14,795 nucleotides of DNA, taken from an uncultured Prevotella sp. (GTDB lineage: Bacteria; Bacteroidota; Bacteroidia; Bacteroidales; Bacteroidaceae). The notes under the pieces were generated by a model. It saw only the letters and a program-made list of their open reading frames with translations. It was not told where the DNA came from and ran no database searches. The position numbers and the translations under genes are program-made. The stretch is taken from positions 1 to 14,795 of the forward strand of contig URDM01000071.1 of the NCBI GenBank assembly GCA_900546575.1. The letters are read 5' to 3'. Below are positions 1 through 7,265 of this stretch, one piece after another. The stretch's first letter is position 1. The number at the start of each line of letters is the position of its first letter.

Positions 1-93
1 AGTTACTAAAAATCAGCGATATATACAACCTTTTACTCATATTTATCAACTTAAATTAATTCCGCCAACGGGTTAAAGAATATATTATATGGT

Positions 94-1650
94 GTGATGA
101 TGGGAACAGCGGCGCTGACACTTAACACCGCCTGCACCGACGACCTAAACCAGTTCCCACACAACGAAACCACCTCTGAGCAGGTGTACACCAACATACA
201 GAACTATGAGTCTGTGCTTGGCAAGATATATGCTTCGATGACGGCAACCGGCCAGGAAAGCTCCGGCACCGACTTCTCTTCAAGCCATGGCGAGAACTAC
301 ATGCGTATGTTCATTAACCTCCAGGAGGGCCCGACAGACGAAATGGCGTACACATGGCTTACCGGTGATGACATGACCAACATATCCTTTATGAAGTGGG
401 ATGCCAACGATACATGGGTGAGCGATATGTACTATCGCATCTACTACAACATAACGCTGTGCAACGAGTTCCTTCGCAACTGCTCCGACTCTAAGCTTTC
501 GTCGTTCTCTGAGACCGACCAGACCAAGCTGCGCCGTTATAAGGCTGAGGCAAGATTCATGCGTGCTTTGTTCTACTATCACGCTCTCGACCTCTACCGC
601 AACATCCCATTCGTGACCGAAAACGACCCTATCGGCACGTATGTTCCGCCATGTTATACTCCTCAACAGACATTCGAGTATATAGAGTCTGAACTGAAAG
701 GATGTGTTGAAAATATGGCTTCAAAGGACGATTGTCCTTACGGTGAAGCCTCAAAGGGCGCTGCCTACACTTTGCTTGCAAAGCTTTACCTGAATGCCGA
801 GACCTATACCGGCACTGCCAAGTACTCTGAATGCATCGATGCTTGCAAACAGGCGATTGCCCAGGGCTACTCGCTCAACGGCGATTATGCACAGCTCTTC
901 AATGCCGACAACGACAAACGCACCAACGAAATAATCTTCGCTCTGCCGCAAGACCCCGACCACTTGATGACTTACGGATCGACAACGTATCTCATCTGCG
1001 GCTCGGCAAGCAGCACATCCAACTCGCAGAACGCTGCCGATCTGGGCGTTGCCTCGCCTTGGGGCAACTTCCGTTCACGCGGAAACCTTACTGCCAAGTT
1101 TGCTGATGGCGCCAAAGACCATCGCTATATGTTCTTCACCGACAAGCAGAATCAGTACATCTCTGACTTTACCAACCAGCAGGACGGCTATCTTTTCACA
1201 AAGTGGAGCAACCTGAAGGACAACGGCGAGATTGCATCCAACACCGCTTCGTATGGTGCAGCGACCGATTTTCCGCTCTTCCGATTGGCTGATGTGTACC
1301 TCATGTATGCCGAAGCTGTAGTGCGTGGAGGCAACGGTGGCAGCCGTGAGCAGGCCGTTCAGTACATCAACGATCTTCGTAAACGTGCCTATGGCGACGA
1401 AAGTGGCAACATCAAAGAGAGCCAGCTCACCAAGGAGTTCATCATCGATGAGCGTGCACGCGAGCTTTACATGGAAGGCTATCGTCGCACTGACCTCATC
1501 CGTTTCGGCCAGTTCACCACCGCTTCTTATATATGGGAGTGGAAAGGCGGTACAAAAGACGGCATGGCTGTAGACAACAAGTACAACTATTATCCGATTC
1601 CGTCGACCGACCTAACGGCTAATCCTAACTTGAAGAACGAAAAGTATTAA
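94..1650 (+). CDS. SusD-like outer-membrane lipoprotein, galactan locus
   Basis: SusD/RagB family glycan-binding lipoprotein that caps a SusC-type TonB-dependent transporter at the cell surface. The helical TPR-like N-terminal half contains KAEARFMRALFYYHALDLY, a family hallmark. The C-terminal half has the usual FPLFRLADVYLMYAEA, ERARELYMEGYRRTDLIRFG and a final YYPIP segment. Length (518 residues) is normal. The lipidated cysteine is C14 in LNTAC, followed by TDD, an acidic surface-export pattern typical of Bacteroidota. The start is uncertain: GTG at 94 and ATGs at 97 and 100 give a signal peptide without any positive charge. The frame stays open upstream to a stop at 52-54, and reading back gives LKNILYGV, which looks like a normal MKNILYGV start whose ATG has been lost. 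Its SusC partner should end just upstream; AGT TAC TAA at 1-9 could be its last codons (weak). The SusE-like gene follows after 73 bp. Confidence 0.93.
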   Translation: MMMGTAALTLNTACTDDLNQFPHNETTSEQVYTNIQNYESVLGKIYASMTATGQESSGTDFSSSHGENYMRMFINLQEGPTDEMAYTWLTGDDMTNISFMKWDANDTWVSDMYYRIYYNITLCNEFLRNCSDSKLSSFSETDQTKLRRYKAEARFMRALFYYHALDLYRNIPFVTENDPIGTYVPPCYTPQQTFEYIESELKGCVENMASKDDCPYGEASKGAAYTLLAKLYLNAETYTGTAKYSECIDACKQAIAQGYSLNGDYAQLFNADNDKRTNEIIFALPQDPDHLMTYGSTTYLICGSASSTSNSQNAADLGVASPWGNFRSRGNLTAKFADGAKDHRYMFFTDKQNQYISDFTNQQDGYLFTKWSNLKDNGEIASNTASYGAATDFPLFRLADVYLMYAEAVVRGGNGGSREQAVQYINDLRKRAYGDESGNIKESQLTKEFIIDERARELYMEGYRRTDLIRFGQFTTASYIWEWKGGTKDGMAVDNKYNYYPIPSTDLTANPNLKNEKY

Positions 1651-1662
1651 ACAAAGAAAAAG

Positions 1663-1700
1663 CCCTACCCCCTGCCCCTCCCCAGTAGGGAGGGGAGTGG
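1663..1700 (+). repeat. GC-rich palindromic repeat, copy A
   Basis: C-rich then G-rich element between the SusD and SusE-like genes. The core stem CCCCTCCC (1675-1682) pairs with GGGAGGGG (1688-1695) around the loop CAGTA. The same 38-bp pattern recurs imperfectly at 3314-3348 (same orientation) and at 4698-4736 (opposite orientation). It may attenuate or process the operon mRNA, but it has no U-tract and is not a convincing terminator. Confidence 0.8.
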
Positions 1701-1723
1701 ATTTTCATTAAAATAAAATCATT

Positions 1724-3127
1724 ATGAACAAGATATTCAATCAATTATTTCTGTATCTTTGTGTTGCCTTGTTCTTTGCAAGCTGCAACAACGACGGAGA
1801 CACAGTCTATGTTGACGGAATGGCACCTTCAGAACTTATCGCCACATCGTCAGACGTAAAACTCGACATAAGCCAGCGTGCCAAGGTAGTGCTGCAACTT
1901 GCATGGAAAAACCCGACATTGCTGTCAAGCGACGCCAACAATCCGGTCACCGGCGACCTGCTGAAGACATACATTGAAGCTTCAACTTCTGAAAACTTCG
2001 CTAACGCAACGTCTACTGCTGTCACCTCACTTACAAAAGCTTACACCGGAACCGAACTCAACACACTCGCCAAGAGCCTTGGCATCAACGTCAACACAGC
2101 CGGTCAGCTCTACTTCCGCATAAAGTCATTGCAGGGAGAGAATATGGAGCCGCAATATAGCAATGTGTGTTCAGTTACCGTTACACCTTATTATGTTGAC
2201 ATGACCAAGCTCGCAGTGCTCGCAACCAACAAGGTTGACACCATAGCTTATCTGCATTCGCCTGAAGCAGACGGCGTGTACACCGGCTACATGAACGCTA
2301 CTCCGTGGCTCAACTGCTATTTCTACGAATACTCAGGCGACACTTGGGGCAACTACGCGGTTGACGGTCATGCCTTCGAAATATCAAATGCAAGCGATGC
2401 ATGGAGCTGTTGGTTTGCTGATGGTAGCGGAGCCTGGTTTGTAAAGGTTGACACCAAGCAAATGGAATGGACCGCTACCCTACTCTCACAGATTCGTGCC
2501 AACGGCAACGACATGACCTATTACAGCAAGCGTCAGCAATGGGGATATTACATAACGACTACCGCCGACAACGAGAAGGTTACGATTGATGCCGATGCAA
2601 AGGAGTATAACAAGACGACACGAACCGACTATGCCGACGAAAAGACTCTTCACTTCGACGCAAACGACGGAAAGCTCTCGCAGGCTTCGGCTTCTACGGG
2701 CATCAACATAGCCAAGGCGGGCACTTATACGATAATCGTTGCTGCCGACGGTAAGGGTTATCTCACCTATTCGGTGGTTGAAGGCAAGGTTGACTTTACC
2801 GCAACGGACGAGCCGCAGGTTAAATATCCTGCCGAACTCTACATGGTTAAAAAGGATGACGTATCCGTTGAGCTTGCCCGATTCGCCAAGACTGGCGAGA
2901 CGACATATAGCGGTACATACACACTTACAACCAAGTGGGAGGAATTCAAGATTGTCGACCGCGAGAATTCTGTAGTATATGGCTCTGATCCGAGCGACCA
3001 ATTCACACTCTCTTCAGATGCCGGAGCATGGAACATATGGTTTGACGGTGATGTCGAAGCAGGCAAGACAGTGACCGTAACGGTCGACCTGAAGACGATG
3101 AAATGGGGCCGCACCATAATGGAATAG
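1724..3127 (+). CDS. SusE/SusF-like surface glycan-binding lipoprotein
   Basis: Non-catalytic surface glycan-binding protein expected to help hold galactan near the SusCD pore and the GH53 enzyme. The signal peptide has MNK, a hydrophobic stretch and the lipobox FFASC with lipidated C21, followed by NNDGD. The N-terminal domain (about 35-150) has the SusE-like pattern beginning PSELIATSSDVKLDIS and VVLQLAWKNP. The middle region is aromatic-rich (TPWLNCYFYEYSGDTWGNY, about 192-210), a plausible sugar platform. The last 100 residues form a SusE/SusF-type beta-sandwich (ELYMVKKDDVSVELARF to VTVDLKTMKW). Total length is 467 residues. It lies third in a SusC-SusD-SusE-GH53-GH2 order, the place of BT4669 in the B. 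thetaiotaomicron galactan locus (from memory). Ligand specificity is inferred from context only, since these proteins diverge quickly. Confidence 0.87.
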   Translation: MNKIFNQLFLYLCVALFFASCNNDGDTVYVDGMAPSELIATSSDVKLDISQRAKVVLQLAWKNPTLLSSDANNPVTGDLLKTYIEASTSENFANATSTAVTSLTKAYTGTELNTLAKSLGINVNTAGQLYFRIKSLQGENMEPQYSNVCSVTVTPYYVDMTKLAVLATNKVDTIAYLHSPEADGVYTGYMNATPWLNCYFYEYSGDTWGNYAVDGHAFEISNASDAWSCWFADGSGAWFVKVDTKQMEWTATLLSQIRANGNDMTYYSKRQQWGYYITTTADNEKVTIDADAKEYNKTTRTDYADEKTLHFDANDGKLSQASASTGINIAKAGTYTIIVAADGKGYLTYSVVEGKVDFTATDEPQVKYPAELYMVKKDDVSVELARFAKTGETTYSGTYTLTTKWEEFKIVDRENSVVYGSDPSDQFTLSSDAGAWNIWFDGDVEAGKTVTVTVDLKTMKWGRTIME

Positions 3128-3173
3128 GAACTTCTACAAACCGATAGTTCCGACCATAAAACCTCCTTGATTA

Positions 3174-3261
3174 ATGAATACGTTATCATCTGCCAATGAA
3201 CACGTTATCGTTGACCAATGAATACGTTATCGTAGGCTTATGAATACGTTATCGTTTTTCA
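3174..3261 (+). repeat. Four tandem 22-bp direct repeats upstream of GH53
   Basis: Four copies start at 3174, 3196, 3218 and 3240, an exact 22-bp period. Each opens with the 16-bp core ATGAATACGTTATCGT; copy 2 has C for T at core position 6 and copy 1 ends ATCATC. The last 6 bp vary (CTGCCA-like, TGACCA, AGGCTT, TTTTCA). The array lies in the 250-bp gap between the SusE-like stop and the GH53 start, ending 116 bp before the GH53 ATG. A 22-bp period is about two helical turns, so the cores lie on one face of the helix. It could be a multi-site operator or simply a minisatellite. Confidence 0.9.
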
Positions 3262-3313
3262 TCAATCAAAGGACAAAACAAAAAGAAACAAAACGACAAA
3301 CAAACAAAACGCT

Positions 3314-3348
3314 CTACCCTTCACTCCCTCCCTACTGGGGAGGAGTGG
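3314..3348 (+). repeat. GC-rich palindromic repeat, copy B
   Basis: Degenerate second copy of the GC-rich element. ACTCCCTCCC (3323-3332) pairs imperfectly with GGGGAGGAGT (3337-3346) around TACT, in the same orientation as copy A. It lies in the GH53 leader, about 30 bp before the start codon, after an unusually C/A-rich, G-poor stretch at 3268-3310. It could fold in the leader RNA and affect GH53 translation. Confidence 0.65.
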
Positions 3349-3377
3349 AACGGAGCCTTTACATTATATTATATACA

Positions 3378-4421
3378 ATGAAAAAATCATTCCTTAAACC
3401 GCTTCTACTCGCTGCCTTGGCGTTCGTCACGTTATCTTCGTGCAGCGACGACCACGATACAATTCCGCAGAAAGAACCGACCTACGACATGACCGGTTTT
3501 GCAAAGGGTGCCGACGTGAGTTGGCTCACACAGATGCAGGCTTCAGGCAAAAAGTTCTACAACAGCAACGGTACCGAGCAGGACTGCATGTCGCTCTTGC
3601 GCGACCTTGGTGTCAATTCCATACGTCTTCGTGTATGGGTTGATCCCGCAGACGGATGGTGCAACAAGAAGGATCTGCTCACTAAGGCATGGCATGCGAA
3701 GAATCTTGGCGAGCGAATAATGGTAGATTTCCACTATTCTGACTCATGGGCCGACCCTGGCAAGCAGAACATCCCTGCTGCATGGAACGACTTCAAGGAC
3801 GACCTCGACAAGATGAAGGCTGCCGTAGCAGAACATACAACCGACGTACTGAAGTATCTTAAGGACAACGGCATTGATGTTGAGTGGATACAGATAGGCA
3901 ACGAGACTCGTACGGGAATGCTTTGGCCGCTCGGTCTTGCAAGCGACAACAACTTCAGCAATTACGCTGCGCTCAACAATGCGGGCTATGACGCTGCCAA
4001 GGCGGTTTATCCCAATGCCCAATGCATCATACACATTGACCAGGGCAACGACCTTGGCGGATTCACATGGATGTTTGACGGACTGAAAGCAGCCGGTGCA
4101 AAGTGGGACGTTATCGGTATGTCGCTCTATCCCGAAGACAACAACTGGCAGGAGTTGACCGACGACTGTCTCAACAACATCTCTACTCTCGCCACACGTT
4201 ACAATAAGAAGGTGATGATATGCGAGATTGGCATGCCATGGGACTCGGAAAATGCCGCTGCAATGATGAAGAAGATGGTGGACGGATGCAAGGCCAAGGC
4301 TGAATGTCTGGGCATTTTCTACTGGGAACCGGAATGTTACGGAGGATGGAACGACTACAACAAGGGAGCGTTCGATTCCAACGGCAAGCCGACCGATGCT
4401 CTGAATGCTTTCAAGAATTGA
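3378..4421 (+). CDS. GH53 endo-beta-1,4-galactanase, surface lipoprotein
   Basis: Glycoside hydrolase family 53 endo-beta-1,4-galactanase, cutting beta-1,4-galactan (type I arabinogalactan, pectin side chains) into oligosaccharides. The start at 3378 is chosen because it gives a clean lipoprotein signal: MKKS, a hydrophobic core and TLSSC with lipidated C22, followed by SDD, predicting surface display. An in-frame ATG at 3240 is rejected because the extension only translates the tandem repeat and GC-rich element. The protein is 347 residues, a single (beta/alpha)8 barrel. Diagnostic motifs are GADVSWL, LGVNSIRLRVWVDP, the acid/base E176 in QIGNET, followed by GMLWPLG, and the nucleophile E283 in ICEIGMPW; FYWEPE follows near residue 315. 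It corresponds to BT4668 in the B. thetaiotaomicron galactan locus (from memory). The leader carries the 22-bp repeats and GC-rich copy B. Confidence 0.96.
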   Translation: MKKSFLKPLLLAALAFVTLSSCSDDHDTIPQKEPTYDMTGFAKGADVSWLTQMQASGKKFYNSNGTEQDCMSLLRDLGVNSIRLRVWVDPADGWCNKKDLLTKAWHAKNLGERIMVDFHYSDSWADPGKQNIPAAWNDFKDDLDKMKAAVAEHTTDVLKYLKDNGIDVEWIQIGNETRTGMLWPLGLASDNNFSNYAALNNAGYDAAKAVYPNAQCIIHIDQGNDLGGFTWMFDGLKAAGAKWDVIGMSLYPEDNNWQELTDDCLNNISTLATRYNKKVMICEIGMPWDSENAAAMMKKMVDGCKAKAECLGIFYWEPECYGGWNDYNKGAFDSNGKPTDALNAFKN

Positions 4422-4459
4422 TAGTTGAGAATTATTATTAAACTCAATATATAATCTAC

Positions 4460-4628
4460 TGAACTTTAGCAAGTTCAGAGAATTCAGAAGTTAAAGAAGT
4501 TAGCGCTCCATACGGTCGCTAGAATTTATAGCCATTACTCTTTTTGCTGAATATTCAGCTATAAGACATACGGCTTTAAAATCTATAACTTCTTTAAATT
4601 CTATAACTTCTGAACTTGCGAAAGTTCA
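4460..4628 (+). mobile_element. MITE-like element, copy 1, upstream of GH2
   Basis: A 169-bp non-coding element flanked by a perfect 9-bp direct repeat, ATAATCTAC, at 4451-4459 and 4629-4637, as left by transposition. Each end is a small hairpin: TGAACTT/AAGTTCA with loop TAGC (4460-4477) and the same stem with loop GCGA (4611-4628). The outer 40 bp or so of the two ends are imperfect inverted repeats of each other. An internal TACGGTCGCTA module (4513-4523) and GCCATTA are shared with the second copy at 7334-7499, which lies in the opposite orientation. It encodes no protein. It lies between GH53 and GH2 and ends 25 bp before the GH2 start, so it may alter GH2 expression. The transposase family that moved it is not identifiable. 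Confidence 0.85.
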
Positions 4629-4653
4629 ATAATCTACATTTAATATATAATCA

Positions 4654-7116
4654 ATGAATCGTTTATATACATTAATATATAATATACCTAACAGCATACC
4701 TCTCCCCTCCCTGCGGGGGAGGGGCTGGGGGTGGGGCTTCTGGGGCTTCTGCGCCCTTTCTCTCGCTGCATCACTCACAGCTTCTGCCCAACGCAGCACA
4801 ATCAACCTGAAGCAATGGCAGTTCTCTCGCGACAGCATCAACTATAAAGCTGTCACCGTTCCGCACGACTGGGCGATAAACGGACCTTTCGACAAGAAGT
4901 GGGATCTTCAGTATGTTGCCATAGAGCAGAACGGCGAAAAGGAGAAGACGGAGAAGTCGGGACGCTCGGGCGCTCTGCCTTGGATAGGACGTGGATTCTA
5001 TAAGACCACAGTCAACTTGAAGCGACTGCCCAAGACGGCTGTTCTGGAGTTTGACGGAGCCATGGCAGACCCTCATGTGTATATTAATGGCAAGCTGGCA
5101 GGTCACTGGGCTTACGGATATAACGCCTTCCGTGTTGACGCTGCGCCATTCTTGAAGAATGGCAGAAACGAGATTAGCGTGAGCCTCAACAACCGTGAGG
5201 AGAGTTCGCGATGGTATCCGGGTGGCGGATTGTATCGTCCCGTACAACTCGTGATGAATGCCGACGCTGCAACAATCAACCCTTGGGGCTGCTACTTCCG
5301 CACAGAGTCGATAAACAAAGGCAAGGCTGAGGTGAGTATCTGCACCAATATAAACAATGTAGACAAGACTCTGTCGATAGAAAACCAGCTCGTCGATGCC
5401 ACGGGCAAGGTGGTGGCGCAATTCAAATACGGCGACTTCGACGCTCAAGGCAACGTTGTGAAGACGCTGACTGTGGACAATGCGCAGCTATGGTCGCCCG
5501 AATCACCTTATTTATATAAGCTCGTCACACGCCTCTACCGCAACAACAAGCTTATTGACCAGACTCAGCAGAAGGTGGGAATACGCACGGTACGTGTGGC
5601 GCAGTATGACGGTTTCCAGCTGAATGGAGTTTCGCGCAAGATAAAGGGAGTGTGTCTGCACCACGACCTGGGTCCGCTTGGGGCGGCAGTAAACAAGGCT
5701 GCACTCATCCGACAGATACGCACGATGAAGGATATGGGTTGCGACGCCATCCGCACGGCGCATAACATGCCGTCGACATGGCAGATGGAGATATGCGACT
5801 CGATGGGTATGATGGTGATGGCTGAGAGCTTCGACATGTGGATTTATCCGAAATGCAAGAACGGCTACGCCCTCAACTTCAAGCAGTGGGCTGACCGCGA
5901 CATGGAAAACCTTGTGCTCAACCACCGCAACCATCCATCAATCGTCATGTGGAGCATTGGCAATGAGATACCAGAACAGTGGAGTGAGGAGGGCCGTAAC
6001 ATCTCAAAGCATCTGCAGAACATCTGCCATAAGCTCGACCCCACACGCCCAGTAACGCAGGGAATGGACCAGGCTGAGGCTGCGCTCAATTCGGGTTTCG
6101 CTCAGGTCATGGACGTTCCAGGCTTCAACTATCGTGTACACAAGTACGACAAGAACATCCGCCAGCTGCCTAAGGGATTCCTCTTGGGTTCGGAGACAGC
6201 TTCGACTGTCAGCTCGCGTGGCGTGTATAAGTTCCCCGTCGAGCCTTCAGACTCAAAGAAATATGCCGACGGCCAGTGCTCAAGCTATGACGTTGAGTAT
6301 TGTCCGTGGAGCAATCTGCCCGACGACGACTGGCAGATGCAGGACGACCGCGACTATGTGATAGGCGAATTTGTATGGACCGGCTACGACTATCTGGGCG
6401 AACCGTCGCCCTACGACGAGTATTGGCCGTCGCGTTCGAGCTACTTCGGCATCTGCGACCTTGCGGGTCTGCCCAAGGACCGTTACTACCTGTATCGCTC
6501 ACACTGGCGCAAGGACGACGCTACGCTGCACGTTCTGCCGCACTGGACATTCCCCGGACGCGAGGGCGAGACTACACCGGTATACTGCTACACGTCGTAT
6601 CCGATGGCAGAACTCTTCGTCAACGGCAAGAGTCAGGGCAGAATTGCAAAGAATCCCGGCTCGCGTCTGGACCGCTACCGCCTGCGTTGGAACAACGTGA
6701 AGTACGAGCCGGGCGAGATACGCGTTGTGGCTTACGACTACGACGGCACTCCTAAGGCAGAAAAGACAATACGCACGGCGGGCGCTCCGGCACGTATCGT
6801 GCTGAAAGCCGACCGCAACAGCATCTCGTCGAAGGGCGAAGACCTTGCGTTTGTGACCGTATCGGTAGTTGACAAGGACGGTAATGCGTGTGCCACGGCT
6901 ACCAACAAGATGAAGTTCCATGTAACGGGCGCTGCCAAATTCCGCGCAGCCTGCAACGGCGACGCAACATCGCTCGTGCCCTTCAATTCTACCGAGATGC
7001 CACTGTTCAGCGGCAAGCTTGTAGTGGTAGTGAAAGGAATGAAGCACGGCACGGCAACACTCAGCGTCTCAACCGAAGGCTTGCCCATGACAACGCTGCC
7101 CATAATGGTGGAATAA
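4654..7116 (+). CDS. GH2 beta-galactosidase, periplasmic
   Basis: Glycoside hydrolase family 2 enzyme of 820 residues, probably removing galactose from imported galacto-oligosaccharides in the periplasm. Domains in order: secretion signal (1-47, cleavage likely after TASA), sugar-binding jelly roll (about 60-220, SRWYPGGGLYRPV), immunoglobulin-like domain (about 225-325, LWSPESPYLYKL), catalytic barrel (about 330-610) and C-terminal beta domains of the DUF4982/GH2-C type (about 640-820). The acid/base is E438 in WSIGNEI and the nucleophile E514 in LGSETAST; GEFVWTGYDYLGEP is also diagnostic. The signal is long: its middle, PLPSLRGRGWGWG, is translated from GC-rich repeat copy C, yet a hydrophobic core and an A-x-A site follow. 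No cysteine lies in a lipobox, so it should be soluble in the periplasm. No alternative ATG gives a signal. It occupies the position of BT4667 in the B. thetaiotaomicron locus (from memory); strict galactosidase specificity is inferred. Confidence 0.93.
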   Translation: MNRLYTLIYNIPNSIPLPSLRGRGWGWGFWGFCALSLAASLTASAQRSTINLKQWQFSRDSINYKAVTVPHDWAINGPFDKKWDLQYVAIEQNGEKEKTEKSGRSGALPWIGRGFYKTTVNLKRLPKTAVLEFDGAMADPHVYINGKLAGHWAYGYNAFRVDAAPFLKNGRNEISVSLNNREESSRWYPGGGLYRPVQLVMNADAATINPWGCYFRTESINKGKAEVSICTNINNVDKTLSIENQLVDATGKVVAQFKYGDFDAQGNVVKTLTVDNAQLWSPESPYLYKLVTRLYRNNKLIDQTQQKVGIRTVRVAQYDGFQLNGVSRKIKGVCLHHDLGPLGAAVNKAALIRQIRTMKDMGCDAIRTAHNMPSTWQMEICDSMGMMVMAESFDMWIYPKCKNGYALNFKQWADRDMENLVLNHRNHPSIVMWSIGNEIPEQWSEEGRNISKHLQNICHKLDPTRPVTQGMDQAEAALNSGFAQVMDVPGFNYRVHKYDKNIRQLPKGFLLGSETASTVSSRGVYKFPVEPSDSKKYADGQCSSYDVEYCPWSNLPDDDWQMQDDRDYVIGEFVWTGYDYLGEPSPYDEYWPSRSSYFGICDLAGLPKDRYYLYRSHWRKDDATLHVLPHWTFPGREGETTPVYCYTSYPMAELFVNGKSQGRIAKNPGSRLDRYRLRWNNVKYEPGEIRVVAYDYDGTPKAEKTIRTAGAPARIVLKADRNSISSKGEDLAFVTVSVVDKDGNACATATNKMKFHVTGAAKFRAACNGDATSLVPFNSTEMPLFSGKLVVVVKGMKHGTATLSVSTEGLPMTTLPIMVE
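4698..4736 (-). repeat. GC-rich palindromic repeat, copy C, inside the GH2 signal peptide
   Basis: Third copy of the GC-rich element, in reverse orientation relative to copies A and B. CCCCTCCC (4704-4711) pairs with GGGAGGGG (4717-4724). On the plus strand it encodes residues PLPSLRGRGWGWG of the GH2 leader. On the minus strand it reads PHPQPLPRREGRG, a peptide familiar as a spurious translation of a widespread bacterial repeat. Its position 45 bp inside the gene means it can form a strong hairpin close to the start codon. Confidence 0.85.
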
Positions 7117-7136
7117 ATAAAAGTGTTGCATATACG

Positions 7137-7264
7137 ATTTACCGACCTCTGCTTCCTTCAGATTCCACCTCGCGATTGACACCCTTGCCTTTGACTATGC
7201 AATTTCCGCTATTAGGGCTTGCTCGGGACTTCCACCCGTTAGACAATGTTCATGCCGAGCGTAC
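7137..7264 (-). mobile_element. Group II intron (class C) 5' fragment, domain I relic
   Basis: Read on the minus strand from 7264, this is the start of a class C group II intron. It has GTACGCTCGGCATG at the 5' end (consensus GUGYG, so position 3 has changed to A), then GTCTAACGGGTGGAAGTCCC, AAGGGTGTC and GGAATCTGAAGGAAGC. The order, spacing and wording match domain I of the Oceanobacillus iheyensis class C intron as remembered. Only about 128 nt remain of an element normally near 2 kb: domains II-VI and the reverse transcriptase are missing, and the fragment ends about 20 bp from the GH2 stop. It begins directly after the terminator hairpin at 7266-7311, where class C introns characteristically insert. 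It cannot splice. Confidence 0.82.
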
Positions 7265-7265
7265 T

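Noticed and set aside
1..9. AGT TAC TAA as the end of the upstream SusC gene
   Set aside because: Three codons are too little evidence, although a SusC ending in an aromatic residue is expected here.
3127..3151. GGAACT/AGTTCC hairpin directly after the SusE-like stop, as terminator
   Set aside because: Six-base stem with a 13-nt loop and no U-tract; too weak to call.
3174..3261. Possible CRISPR array
   Set aside because: The period is only 22 bp with 6-bp variable parts; there are no spacers of 25-40 bp and no cas genes.
3240..3377. In-frame ATG at 3240 giving GH53 a 46-residue longer N-terminus
   Set aside because: The extension translates the last tandem repeat and the GC-rich palindrome and would bury the lipoprotein signal that begins cleanly at 3378.
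3744..4472. Long minus-strand open frame (242 codons) opposite GH53
   Set aside because: It is antisense to a gene with complete GH53 motifs, has no recognisable domains and runs into the MITE; it is a codon-bias shadow. The same holds for the minus-strand frames opposite the SusE-like and GH2 genes and the plus-strand frames opposite the regulator and SusC.
4626..4841. Minus-strand open frame containing PHPQPLPRREGRG
   Set aside because: This is the well-known spurious translation of the GC-rich repeat, antisense to the GH2 start.
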